Shown one piece after another: positions 1 through 8,252 of a stretch of 64,000 nt of DNA. The stretch's first letter is position 1. Every line of letters starts with the position of its first letter. Source of the DNA: an uncultured Isosphaeraceae bacterium (GTDB lineage Bacteria > Planctomycetota > Planctomycetia > Isosphaerales > Isosphaeraceae); assembly GCA_945957605.1 (NCBI GenBank), contig CAMFLR010000005.1, positions 434,001 to 498,000 on the forward strand. Reading direction: 5' to 3'. The position numbers and the translations under genes are program-made. The notes beneath the pieces are model-generated. The model ran no database searches and was not told the origin of the DNA. It worked only from the letters and a program-made list of their open reading frames with translations.

Positions 1-266
1 GAAAGGTCGCGTTTGAACCAGGCGCCGGTGATGTACAAACCTTTGTGCAAGCCGCGGGCGTAGTGGACTTTCCAGGCCGTCCCCTTGCGCGGTGAGACGC
101 CGCCGTTATCGCCGACGACGAACTCGATGGTTGTTTCCTGTGATGGCGGGTCGGGTAAACCTTGGGCGCGCGTGTTTGTGCTGAGAAGGATTCCGAAAAA
201 TGGAACCAATAGAAATCGAAGGAAAGCCACGGAGAGACGAACGACCGGCGCGGGGGATTGTGGCAT
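1..266 (-). CDS. Partial secreted protein, possibly the catalytic half of a copper amine oxidase
   Basis: Only the N-terminal part lies in the window; the gene runs off the left edge on the minus strand. Translating from ATG 266 gives a leader with a hydrophobic stretch (LRFLLVPFFGILLST) and a plausible cleavage at TRAQG, then a mature part with WKVHYARGLHKGLYITG. A W...GL(Y/V)I pattern is reminiscent of the start of the copper amine oxidase catalytic domain, but too little sequence is present to prove this. The upstream gene (474-1169) looks like the small N2/N3-type domain of the same enzyme class, which supports the idea. An in-frame ATG at 326 is an alternative start; neither has a strong ribosome site. 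Being a gene is likely; the function is an inference. Confidence 0.55.
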   Translation of the reverse strand, partial: MPQSPAPVVRLSVAFLRFLLVPFFGILLSTNTRAQGLPDPPSQETTIEFVVGDNGGVSPRKGTAWKVHYARGLHKGLYITGAWFKRDL

Positions 267-350
267 CGCAAGAAGAACCTTGGGTTTTACGGTTGGCTCA
301 CGATGGAATTCAGCGAAGTAAGCCATATTCGCGCCTAGGTCTGCCTTTTC

Positions 351-431
351 TGGGTGCCACTGGTTGTGCTCAACCAGTGCGTTGGATATGTCGCTAAAGG
401 CACACTGGTGGGGTACCACCAGTGGCACCCA
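351..431. repeat. REP-like double-hairpin intergenic element
   Basis: A 14-bp perfect inverted repeat (TGGGTGCCACTGGT at 351-364, its complement at 418-431) encloses two further perfect hairpins: a 9-bp stem 358-366/371-379 with a 4-nt loop and a 9-bp stem 403-411/416-424 with a 4-nt loop. The element sits between two minus-strand genes and holds no open frame. The nested arrangement resembles bacterial REP/BIME elements. It could also act as an mRNA-stabilising or terminating structure between the two genes. Confidence 0.7.
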
Positions 432-473
432 ATGGTCTGAATCTGACCACCACTCCGAGTTCCACAATAAGCC

Positions 474-1169
474 TTAGGGTTTTGCCTTGGGCTGGGCACG
501 CACTTCGCCGTTGTCGTCTTCGGCTTCCGGTTTGGGGACGAGGACGGATTGTGTCGTCAGATCGACGACCGGTCGAGGGGCGCTCAGGTCACGCTTATCG
601 ACGCGGTAAAGCAAATGGACAACGCGGTGGACGCGGGTTTCGCCGTCGGGAGTGTACTGGCTGAACTGGGCGTAAACGTCGATCCGCTTGCCGAACTGCT
701 TGAACAGTGCCTTGATCTCGTCACTCTTTTCGAGAGCGAGCGCCTGGGCGGCTTTGAATTCGCCGTCGGAAAGCGGTGTTTGCATGTGCTGAATCGTTTT
801 TACGTCGATGGCTCGACCCGTGGCGAGATCGACCGTTGCGTAGACGGTTGTGTCGTCTTGATAGCGATAGGTTGTGACGACCGCGCGAGCGGGTGGCTCC
901 GTACCTTTTGTCGTGGTTGAGTCGGCATCCTTGTCAGTCAATCGCTCGACGGCGACGACGTACTCGCGCAGGTCGCGATTTTGCGGTTTTTTGGTCTCGG
1001 GCTCTTTGCGACGGATCTCTTGGAGCGACTCGGCCGCTATTCGCACGGCTTCTTTCGTCTGGATCGCGGTGAGGCCGGGCCGGGGTTTGGTCGGATCCTG
1101 TGCGTTCGCCGCAAACGCGGAGACGACCAGACACGACGCCAGGGCAAGCCGTAGTTTGGTGAGGTGCAT
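474..1169 (-). CDS. Secreted protein resembling copper amine oxidase N2/N3 domain
   Basis: A 231-residue exported protein. The start at ATG 1169 places a clean signal peptide (MHLTKLRLALASCLVVSAFAANA) at the N terminus; longer versions have no signal-like sequence. The middle reads Y-R-Y-Q-D, then VYATVDLATGRAID, then a P-L-S-D-x-EF-K-AAQALAL segment. This spacing resembles the small N-terminal domains of copper amine oxidases, where a V-x-A-x-VDL-x-x-G strand is followed by a P-(L/M)-T-x-x-EF helix. There is no catalytic tyrosine or copper-site region in this protein. The next minus-strand gene (1-266) begins 207 bp downstream and may carry the catalytic domain. The family assignment rests on motif recall and is tentative. 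Confidence 0.6.
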   Translation of the reverse strand: MHLTKLRLALASCLVVSAFAANAQDPTKPRPGLTAIQTKEAVRIAAESLQEIRRKEPETKKPQNRDLREYVVAVERLTDKDADSTTTKGTEPPARAVVTTYRYQDDTTVYATVDLATGRAIDVKTIQHMQTPLSDGEFKAAQALALEKSDEIKALFKQFGKRIDVYAQFSQYTPDGETRVHRVVHLLYRVDKRDLSAPRPVVDLTTQSVLVPKPEAEDDNGEVRAQPKAKP

Positions 1170-1243
1170 GGTTCGTCTCGTTTTGCAGAAATTAATCATG
1201 ATTTGAGAGTTACGCACTTGGTTTGGGCACAGCAAGGAAAGGT

Positions 1244-1276
1244 GTAGCCGGGACGACTTTGTTGTCTAGGCCACCC
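1244..1276. repeat. Half-copy of intergenic hairpin element
   Basis: The segment has an imperfect GACGAC/GTTGTC stem followed by GGCCACCC and, further on, TTGTTCCAA. The same order of motifs occurs at 46319-46372 in another intergenic gap, so this looks like a diverged half-copy of that repeat. Confidence 0.45.
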
Positions 1277-1326
1277 AATTCTATTTGCTACTTTGTTCCA
1301 AACGCGTGAGGCTTGCGCGAGCCGAA

Positions 1327-4242
1327 TTAAGGTTCGCGGACGTCGATGCCGGCATCGAGCACCTTGGTGATCCGCTGGCGGCTTTCCTTGAGGTGCGCCA
1401 GCGTGGTGTCGTCGAGCTTGACGTCTTTGCGAGCGAGCGTTTTGTCGATGCGCTCGGCAACTTCGCTGAGATGGAGCCGAGCAAGTGCGCGGGCGTCGGC
1501 GGGAATTTGCTGGTCGCCACCGTAGCGGATGACGATGTAGCCAAATCCATCGCCAAACTGGTTGCGCGACTGGCCGAGCACCATCGTTGCGAGGCGGTGG
1601 AGATACTCGCGCTGGAGGTTGCGGCGGACTGTTGAGAGGCTCGCCGAGTTGCCCTTGGCGTCGGCTACGATTGCGCTGTCGTTCCAGATGCCATCGGTCA
1701 GGGCCCGGAAGATTTCCTCGATGCGGAGCGGGTCGCTGCCAGCATCGGCTTGAAGCTGCTGGTTCTGCACTCGGGCGAGCGTTGCGGGCGAGAGGCATTC
1801 GGAAATCACGAGCTTCTGGATGCCGAGCACGGTTTCAAGCACCGAGATATCAACACCCGTACCCCAGACCGATTCCGAGCCCCAGTGCATCCATTTTTCG
1901 GTGCCGAGGCGGCGGAGCAATGCGGGCGAGAACTGGAATGCCTTGTCGGAAAGGATCTGATCGGCGAGGAATTTCAGGCTGTCGCGTTGCTTGGTGCCGG
2001 AAATCGGTTGGATCGGATCGTGAGCGCCCTTGTCACCCTTGTGGTGACGCGAGACCGACTGGCCGCCGATGAACTGCGAGGCGAGCACAGCGCCGTCGCC
2101 CCATTGGCCGAGCAGCACGTTGAACGCGCGACGATTGCGCGACCACGAATCGCCGTCCTTCACAACCTTGGTGTCGAGGTCCTTCATGAGCGACGTGGCG
2201 AGCGCGATGCGGTCCTTGGCATAAGCGCAGGGGTCGGAGCCGAGGTCGAAGCGATTGACGAGCGGGTCGCCATTGCTGGCGGCGTCTTCGTCGGTTGCGA
2301 AGACGAGGTCACCTTCGGGCGAACGCGCGGCGATCTTCTTAAGCTCGTCTTCCTCGTTGCCGTCGATGTGCTTGTAGGCGTATTCGATGGCCCAGTAGTC
2401 GTAGGGGCCGAGCGTGGTGGTGTAGTAGTCGCCCTGCTTGCGGCCGGAGGGGGCGATGTTGATCGGACTGTAGTCCATCACACTGCCGACAAGTCCCTTC
2501 ACGCGAGTGATGTTCGTGTCGTTGAGCTGGTCGGCGGTCAGCATCGTGCTGGCCTTGAAGTTGTGCCGCAAGCCGAGCGAGTGGCCAACTTCGTGCATCA
2601 CGATGTACTTGATCGCCTGGCCGAGGAACTCGCGCGGGAGTTCGTCCTTCTTCTTGTCCTTTTCTTTCTTGTCTTTGTCTTTTTCTTTGTCCTTGTCTTT
2701 CTCGTCCTTCGAGTCGGCCGCGGCGAAGGCGAGTGCGGCGAGACTGAAGTCGCGGGAAAGTCCGGAGTGAAGCTGGCAGGTGGCGCTGGGTGAATCGGCG
2801 CGCCGATGGCCGAGCTGCCATTGCAGGCCGCCGACGGTCGCGGGTACGGCTTCGGCGACGAGACGGTTTTCAGGCAGCAATCCGCGAGCGCCGGGAAGGC
2901 CGAAGCGCGACGGCGTGCCGTAGCCGAGCTTGGCGGCGAGAATCGGGCTGATCACCTCGCCGACCGCGAGCGGCGTTGGCTTCATTTCGCTGCCGGGGCC
3001 GGCGGTGGTGCCAATCAATAGCGCGTAGCTTTGCTTCCAGTAGCGGATGAAGCTGGCGTCGAAGATCACGTCGCCGTCGATCATCTCACCGGTCAGCGGA
3101 TTGGCGCGAAGGCATGACATCGCGAAGCCGGCGTCGCTGGTTACCCAGCGGAACGTGCAGTAATTCGTATCTTCGGGATCGAACTCATCGCGGCCGGGCT
3201 CTTGCCAGCGGACGGCGATCGCGTCGATGTAGCCGATCTTCTCGAACGCCTTGTTCCACTCGCGAATGCCTGACTCAACGTACGGGCGATATTCGATGGG
3301 AACGGTGTCTTCGATGTACCAGACGATTTGCTTCTTGGGCGGAGAAAGCTCGGCCTTGGGGTCGGCCTTTTCGAGCCGCCAGCGGTCGATCATGCGGACG
3401 AAATTGTTGTCGGCGTCGGTCTTGCCGAAATCTTTGGCTGCGCTCAGGAAGTGGCCCACGCGATCGTCGGCCATGCGGGGATGGTAGCCGCCGTCTGGGG
3501 CTTTCATCAGGCTGTAGTGAACCACGAGCGTGATGCCGCGATGATCGGCCACGCCGTCGTCACCGAACCCACCAAGCCAGCGATAGCCACCGCTAAACGT
3601 GGCTTCGACTTCAAGCTCAAGGTTGTTCGGGAAGCCCTTTACCCGGTGCCAGCTCGTGCGCGAGCGGTCGAGCGAGCCGAGGCCGAGTTGCGCGAAGTCG
3701 GTAAGGAAAATGTCGGAGAAGTCGATGACGGTTGTGTTGCCGTTGCGGTTGATCGTGACGATCGGCAACGACATCAAGATCGAGTCGACGTAGTTTTGCT
3801 TGACGGATTTATCGAGTGGCGTGCCCGAGGGGGCTTTGTAGTGGATGTTGCGGCGAACGAGGTGGACCTTCTCGCCTGATTTCACGAAGACGAGCACGGT
3901 TTCGTCGTCACCGGCGGGCATACCGGCCTGACCCATACCGCGGGCGATGGTTACTGGCAGAAGGAACGGCTGGTTGAACTGTTCTTGGCGGATTTCGGCG
4001 TAGAGGTGCTCGCCCTTTTTGTGGAGCGTGAACAGGCCGTCGATTTTTTCCGAACCACGGGTAACTTGCGTGAAGTCGGGATAGCGGGGCTCGTTCGGCT
4101 GGGCGTTGCCGCCGCGGGCGTTTACGAAGATGCCATCGAGCTCGATCCGGTTATCGGGATGCTCTTCCTGAGCAAGCGCGGGCGCGGAGATCAAGCCGCA
4201 GCACGCCGCTGTGAACCAGCCGAATACAAGAAGCCGCCGCAT
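1327..4242 (-). CDS. Secreted zinc-dependent metalloprotease (DUF5117/DUF4953 type)
   Basis: A 971-residue exported protein that begins at ATG 4242 with a signal peptide ending near SAPALAQ. The N-terminal third matches what is known of DUF5117/DUF5118 regions of bacterial zinc-dependent metalloproteases. The catalytic domain contains HEVGHSLGLRH (H550, E551, H554, G557, H560), the extended metzincin-type zinc motif. It is preceded at about residues 512-538 by an almost pure Lys/Asp/Glu tract, probably a flexible linker or a Ca2+/cation-binding stretch. Its expected role is protein degradation in the periplasm or at the cell surface. It is the first gene of a minus-strand series; the gene at 474-1169 follows after 157 bp. 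Family assignment is strong; the substrate is unknown. Confidence 0.9.
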   Translation of the reverse strand: MRRLLVFGWFTAACCGLISAPALAQEEHPDNRIELDGIFVNARGGNAQPNEPRYPDFTQVTRGSEKIDGLFTLHKKGEHLYAEIRQEQFNQPFLLPVTIARGMGQAGMPAGDDETVLVFVKSGEKVHLVRRNIHYKAPSGTPLDKSVKQNYVDSILMSLPIVTINRNGNTTVIDFSDIFLTDFAQLGLGSLDRSRTSWHRVKGFPNNLELEVEATFSGGYRWLGGFGDDGVADHRGITLVVHYSLMKAPDGGYHPRMADDRVGHFLSAAKDFGKTDADNNFVRMIDRWRLEKADPKAELSPPKKQIVWYIEDTVPIEYRPYVESGIREWNKAFEKIGYIDAIAVRWQEPGRDEFDPEDTNYCTFRWVTSDAGFAMSCLRANPLTGEMIDGDVIFDASFIRYWKQSYALLIGTTAGPGSEMKPTPLAVGEVISPILAAKLGYGTPSRFGLPGARGLLPENRLVAEAVPATVGGLQWQLGHRRADSPSATCQLHSGLSRDFSLAALAFAAADSKDEKDKDKEKDKDKKEKDKKKDELPREFLGQAIKYIVMHEVGHSLGLRHNFKASTMLTADQLNDTNITRVKGLVGSVMDYSPINIAPSGRKQGDYYTTTLGPYDYWAIEYAYKHIDGNEEDELKKIAARSPEGDLVFATDEDAASNGDPLVNRFDLGSDPCAYAKDRIALATSLMKDLDTKVVKDGDSWSRNRRAFNVLLGQWGDGAVLASQFIGGQSVSRHHKGDKGAHDPIQPISGTKQRDSLKFLADQILSDKAFQFSPALLRRLGTEKWMHWGSESVWGTGVDISVLETVLGIQKLVISECLSPATLARVQNQQLQADAGSDPLRIEEIFRALTDGIWNDSAIVADAKGNSASLSTVRRNLQREYLHRLATMVLGQSRNQFGDGFGYIVIRYGGDQQIPADARALARLHLSEVAERIDKTLARKDVKLDDTTLAHLKESRQRITKVLDAGIDVREP

Positions 4243-4482
4243 GGATGCGCTCCCACAGAGTTGATGTGCCAGGATCGATGCGTCGAGGGATTCCTCGAGG
4301 GCGATGCATCAAGGTCGATCGGACCGGCAATCTTGAACAAGGTTATCGTGCCGCGCCCCATCGCCAATCGCAAGTCTGAAATCTCTCGGACTTGATGCGA
4401 TCGCGTTTCGCGCCGGATAGAATCGCCCGATCGACGTGAAGCCTCCCCTGCCCATCCAACAGACCAAGAACGGGGCAAAATC

Positions 4483-6750
4483 ATGAGACGCGCGACGTTG
4501 CTAGTCCTGCTGTTCACAGCGGTTTCGTCGGCCCGAGCCGAAGATTTGCCAGTGTACCTCGACGTCGAGTTTCAGCCTCTCTCCGCAGAGGTGAATCGCG
4601 TGGTCGAGGCGCTCACGGCGCTCGGCAATCCCCTGCCCGATTCGACCCGGGCCGAACTGGATGCGGCGATCAAGTCGACCGACGGCTCGGGTGTCAAAAA
4701 GATTCAGGCCGCGCTCGACCCGCATTGCTTGATTGGCGTGCAAGTCAATCCGGAGAGCCGCGTGAAGGCGACTCGCGGACCGGCTCCCGCCAAGCTTATG
4801 CAGCACGGCTGGCGTGTGTTCCTTGTCAAGGTGCGCAACGAGGCCGGAGTCACCGCGCAGCTCAAGGCGACCAGCCCCAATGCACTGCCCTTGTACAAAC
4901 AGTCGACCAACAAAGCTGAGCCGAAAGTAAGCATACCCGCGTACGAAGTACCCCAGCGCTGGGCGGATATCGAGATGTCGACCGAGCCGCCGCTCACCCG
5001 GGGATTGTCTGGTTTGAACGTCGAGTATCGTGTCATTCAGATTTACAGCCGAGACGCGGGGCGCCGCGAGGCGAAGATCGGCTTCGACGTCGGCCAGGGG
5101 ACGCAGGATCTCGGCTTTCGTGGCGAAACCGACATTCTGTTTCAGTGCGAGGCGGCGGTTCCGGTGACGCTCGACGTTCGCGACGACGACGGCAAACCAA
5201 CGACCGCATCGTTCCTCATTCGCGACAGCAAAGATCGCGTGTATCCCTCGCAGACGCGCAGGCTCGCTCCCGACTTTTTCTTTCACCCGCAAATCTATCG
5301 CAAGAGCGGCGAAACCGTGCTGCTTCCAGCCGGCGATTACACGGTCGAATACACCCGAGGACCGGAATATCTCACGCTGACCAAGAAAATTACCGTTTCG
5401 GCATCGCCTGGGCAAACGCAGACGTTCCAGCTCAAACGCTGGGCGAATCTCGCCAAGATGAACTGGTTCTCGGGCGATCATCACGTCCACGCCGCCGGCT
5501 GTGCGCATTATGAAAGTCCGACCGAAGGGGTGCGTCCCGAGGACATGATGCGACACATTCTGGGAGAAGACCTCGACGTCGGTTGCGTGCTGAGCTGGGG
5601 CCCTTGCTGGTACGCGCAGAAGCAGTTCTTTGAAGGAAAAAATCACGCGCTTTCAACACCAAACTACTTGATGCGATATGACGTCGAGGTTTCGGGCTTC
5701 CCGTCGTCGCACGCGGGGCACCTTTGCTTGCTGCGGCTGAAAGAGGATGACTATCCGGGCACCATGCGTATCGAAGAGTGGCCGAGTTGGGATTTGCCGG
5801 TGCTGAAATGGGGGAAGTCGCAAGGGGGCGTCGTCGGCTTCTCGCATTCCGGCTGGGGATTGCAAACGCAGAACCTCTCGCTGCCCAACATGGAGATTCC
5901 GCCCTACGACGGCATCGGCGCGAATGAATACATCGTCGACGTGACCCACGACGCTGTCGACTTCATCTCGGCAGTCGACACCCCAGCACCTTACGAGCTG
6001 AATATCTGGTATCACACGCTGAATTGCGGTTATCGATGCCGAATTAGCGGCGAGACCGATTTTCCGTGCATCTATGGCGAGCGCGTTGGTCTGGGACGCG
6101 TGTACGTCAAGCTTGCGGACGGCAAGCTCGACTTCGATCGCTGGACCGAGGGAATCAAAGCGGGCCGGTCGTATGTTGGAGATGGCCGGAGCCATCTTGT
6201 GGACTTCAAGGTCGATGATGTCAGCGTTGGTGAGAATGGATCGGAGTTGAAGCTTGCCAAGCCAGGAATGGTCAAAGTTTCCGCCAACGTTTCCGCTTAT
6301 TTGGATGAGAAAGCGTCAGATCTCGGCAAGTCGATTCGAAGGCGGCCGATTACGGTCAAGCCTTACTGGGATATCGAGCGGACGCGGATCGACAACAGCC
6401 GGAGGGTGCCGGTTCAGGTGATCGTCAACGGCCGGATGGTGGCGAAGAAAGAAATCGAGGCAGATGGCTCATTCCAGCAGTTGACGTTCGACGTGCCGAT
6501 TGAGAAATCAAGCTGGGTGGCGCTTCGGATTTACCCGTCGTCGCACACGAATCCCGTGTTTGTCGTCGTTGATGACAAGCCCATCCGTGCGTCGAAGGCC
6601 TCGGCACAGTGGTGTCTCGACGGTGTTGATATGTGCTGGGAGAAGAAGTATCGGAGGATCAATACGTCGGAGCGTCAGGCAGCGAAGGAGGCGTTCGACT
6701 CAGCCAAGGCGGCGTATCGTAAGATTCTCGACGAGTCGACGGATGATTGA
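4483..6750 (+). CDS. CehA/McbA-family metallohydrolase, secreted
   Basis: A 755-residue protein with a signal peptide (MRRATLLVLLFTAVSSARA). Residues about 330-570 carry the metallohydrolase core: WFSGDHHVHAAG (H334 and H336 form the HxH metal motif of PHP-like enzymes), then a segment with GFSHSGWG and EYIVDVTHDAVDF. Flanking regions are beta-rich. CehA/McbA enzymes are metal-dependent hydrolases that include carbamate-ester hydrolases, and related proteins are common and uncharacterised in planctomycetes; the natural substrate here cannot be told. The gene is divergent from the metalloprotease gene (240 bp apart) and convergent with the sigma factor gene, with a 13-bp hairpin between their ends. 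Confidence 0.85.
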   Translation: MRRATLLVLLFTAVSSARAEDLPVYLDVEFQPLSAEVNRVVEALTALGNPLPDSTRAELDAAIKSTDGSGVKKIQAALDPHCLIGVQVNPESRVKATRGPAPAKLMQHGWRVFLVKVRNEAGVTAQLKATSPNALPLYKQSTNKAEPKVSIPAYEVPQRWADIEMSTEPPLTRGLSGLNVEYRVIQIYSRDAGRREAKIGFDVGQGTQDLGFRGETDILFQCEAAVPVTLDVRDDDGKPTTASFLIRDSKDRVYPSQTRRLAPDFFFHPQIYRKSGETVLLPAGDYTVEYTRGPEYLTLTKKITVSASPGQTQTFQLKRWANLAKMNWFSGDHHVHAAGCAHYESPTEGVRPEDMMRHILGEDLDVGCVLSWGPCWYAQKQFFEGKNHALSTPNYLMRYDVEVSGFPSSHAGHLCLLRLKEDDYPGTMRIEEWPSWDLPVLKWGKSQGGVVGFSHSGWGLQTQNLSLPNMEIPPYDGIGANEYIVDVTHDAVDFISAVDTPAPYELNIWYHTLNCGYRCRISGETDFPCIYGERVGLGRVYVKLADGKLDFDRWTEGIKAGRSYVGDGRSHLVDFKVDDVSVGENGSELKLAKPGMVKVSANVSAYLDEKASDLGKSIRRRPITVKPYWDIERTRIDNSRRVPVQVIVNGRMVAKKEIEADGSFQQLTFDVPIEKSSWVALRIYPSSHTNPVFVVVDDKPIRASKASAQWCLDGVDMCWEKKYRRINTSERQAAKEAFDSAKAAYRKILDESTDD

Positions 6751-6760
6751 TTTGGGATGA

Positions 6761-6795
6761 TGCATGACGCGGCGTGAACTGGGCCGCGTCATGCA
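6761..6795. terminator. Perfect hairpin between convergent genes
   Basis: A 13-bp perfect stem (TGCATGACGCGGC at 6761-6773, complement at 6783-6795) with a 9-nt loop lies in the 57-bp gap between two convergent genes. It could stop transcription from both sides, but neither flank has a long T tract. Confidence 0.65.
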
Positions 6796-6807
6796 ATTGC
6801 GAGTCGC

Positions 6808-8157
6808 TTACTTCTTGGTGCGAGTATTTGAATCCTCGGTGGGGCGTTCGAGCGCCTGTTCGAGGGAACGGACCTTCTTTTCGAGGTCTTTGATTCGGTT
6901 CTCGAGTTGTTCAAGTTGCTGATTCGTGGCGACCGGGATTCGGGCGTAGTCGACGGTAAGAGTTCCGTTCACAGGCGGTGCTGCGCCGGGAGTCGGCGTG
7001 AATCGTGGCGCATTCGCCTGAAGTGGCGGCGTGGGCTTTGGCATCGGGTAGCTCGCTACGGCCTCCGGCGCTGCCGATGCAACGGGCAATGCGGTTACGG
7101 TCGCCGTCTTGGGCTTCGTGGTGATGAGCGACCGGCCGACTGTGAGCGACGTGCGGTCGCCGTCGAGCGCGCTCAGGATACGATCGAGTTTCGCTTCGAC
7201 TTCGCGGAGCCGGTCGGCTTCGCCGGCCGGGACGCCTGGAGGGGCCGGAATGACCACTTGAGCCGGGTATGTGGCGACATACGGCTGAGTTGTTGGAGCA
7301 GGCGGCGCGGCGGCTGGGGCTTGAGCAAGCACAGCGGCACCAGCAAAACCCATCGCAACGGTAAGCGCCGCGGCTGCGGTCTGGAACTTGGTGAGCATCA
7401 TGGAACGAATCGCCCCGTGAGTTAGGGTAAGAACGGAAAGAGGAACAATCGTTTCGCACGTGGAGGTCACGGCGTAAGCCAGCGCGGATTTGACTGTTGC
7501 GGCAGCGAGCGCGTCGGGGACCATCGCACTCAGCGTGAGTGTGGTGATTCCCGCTCCACCGACGATCCCACGCCGCTCGAGGCGCGATTTGAGCCTCATC
7601 CTGGCGCGGTGCAAACGGCTTCGGAACGCCACGGCACGAATGCCGAGCGACTGCGCCGCTTCATCGCCGGTAAGGCCATTCAGGTCGCAGAGCACGATCG
7701 CCAGGCGATCTGCGGAGGGCATCCGGGCCAGCTCATCGTCGAGTAGCCCAGACAGGGGGTGCTCTGCCGCGATCGGAGCGCAAAGCTCTCCGTCGATTTT
7801 CCCGAATTTCGCGCCGTTTCTAAGCCTCTGGGCCCGCGCCTTACGTGATACGTGTCGCGCTACGCCATGAAGCCACGAGGCAAGCCTTTCGCGATCGCGC
7901 AGGCGTGCCGCCTTTTCGACCAGCACGAGAAACGTCGCCTGAAACGCGTCGTCGATGTCGTTCGGGTCGTGCAAGAAGCGCCGGCAAACGCCCAGGACCA
8001 TCGGTCCATGGCGAACGACGAGCGCTTCAAACGCGACGGGATCTCGGCGAATCACGAATCGGTCGATCAGTTCGGATTCGCTGAGGCCGGCGACCGTGCC
8101 CGACTCGAAGAGCCGGATCACGTGCCGGGTTCCTATCAGATTCAGACGGGCCGACAT
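6808..8157 (-). CDS. ECF sigma factor with membrane segment and coiled-coil C-terminal extension
   Basis: A 449-residue protein. Residues about 30-100 form sigma region 2 (AFEALVVRHGPMVLGVCRRF, DDAFQATFLVL, ASWLHGVARHV); about 125-195 form region 4 with a helix-turn-helix (GLTGDEAAQSLGI). After that the protein continues for some 250 residues not found in ordinary ECF factors: a hydrophobic stretch at about 195-232, a predicted membrane segment at about 255-280, a Pro/Ala-rich linker, and a C-terminal heptad-like coiled coil (QQLEQLENRIKDLEKKV). Planctomycetes are known for ECF factors with long extensions (ECF01-Gob type). The extension may tether the factor to the membrane and sense or bind a partner outside; no anti-sigma gene is adjacent. 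Start at ATG 8157. Confidence 0.9.
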   Translation of the reverse strand: MSARLNLIGTRHVIRLFESGTVAGLSESELIDRFVIRRDPVAFEALVVRHGPMVLGVCRRFLHDPNDIDDAFQATFLVLVEKAARLRDRERLASWLHGVARHVSRKARAQRLRNGAKFGKIDGELCAPIAAEHPLSGLLDDELARMPSADRLAIVLCDLNGLTGDEAAQSLGIRAVAFRSRLHRARMRLKSRLERRGIVGGAGITTLTLSAMVPDALAAATVKSALAYAVTSTCETIVPLSVLTLTHGAIRSMMLTKFQTAAAALTVAMGFAGAAVLAQAPAAAPPAPTTQPYVATYPAQVVIPAPPGVPAGEADRLREVEAKLDRILSALDGDRTSLTVGRSLITTKPKTATVTALPVASAAPEAVASYPMPKPTPPLQANAPRFTPTPGAAPPVNGTLTVDYARIPVATNQQLEQLENRIKDLEKKVRSLEQALERPTEDSNTRTKK

Positions 8158-8252
8158 CGGAAACTCTCCGCGATTTGCGTGGCTTACACCTCTTTACTTC
8201 CCTGCCGAGGTCGATTTGTTGCACGCAAATGCGGATTTTTCTTCAGGAGCGG

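Noticed and set aside
1750..2793. Open plus-strand frame of 347 codons
   Set aside because: Antisense of the metalloprotease; its hydrophobic stretch is only the reverse reading of the Lys/Asp/Glu tract.
4501..5646. Open minus-strand frame of 381 codons
   Set aside because: Antisense shadow of the CehA/McbA-like gene, whose signal peptide and HxH motif support the plus strand.
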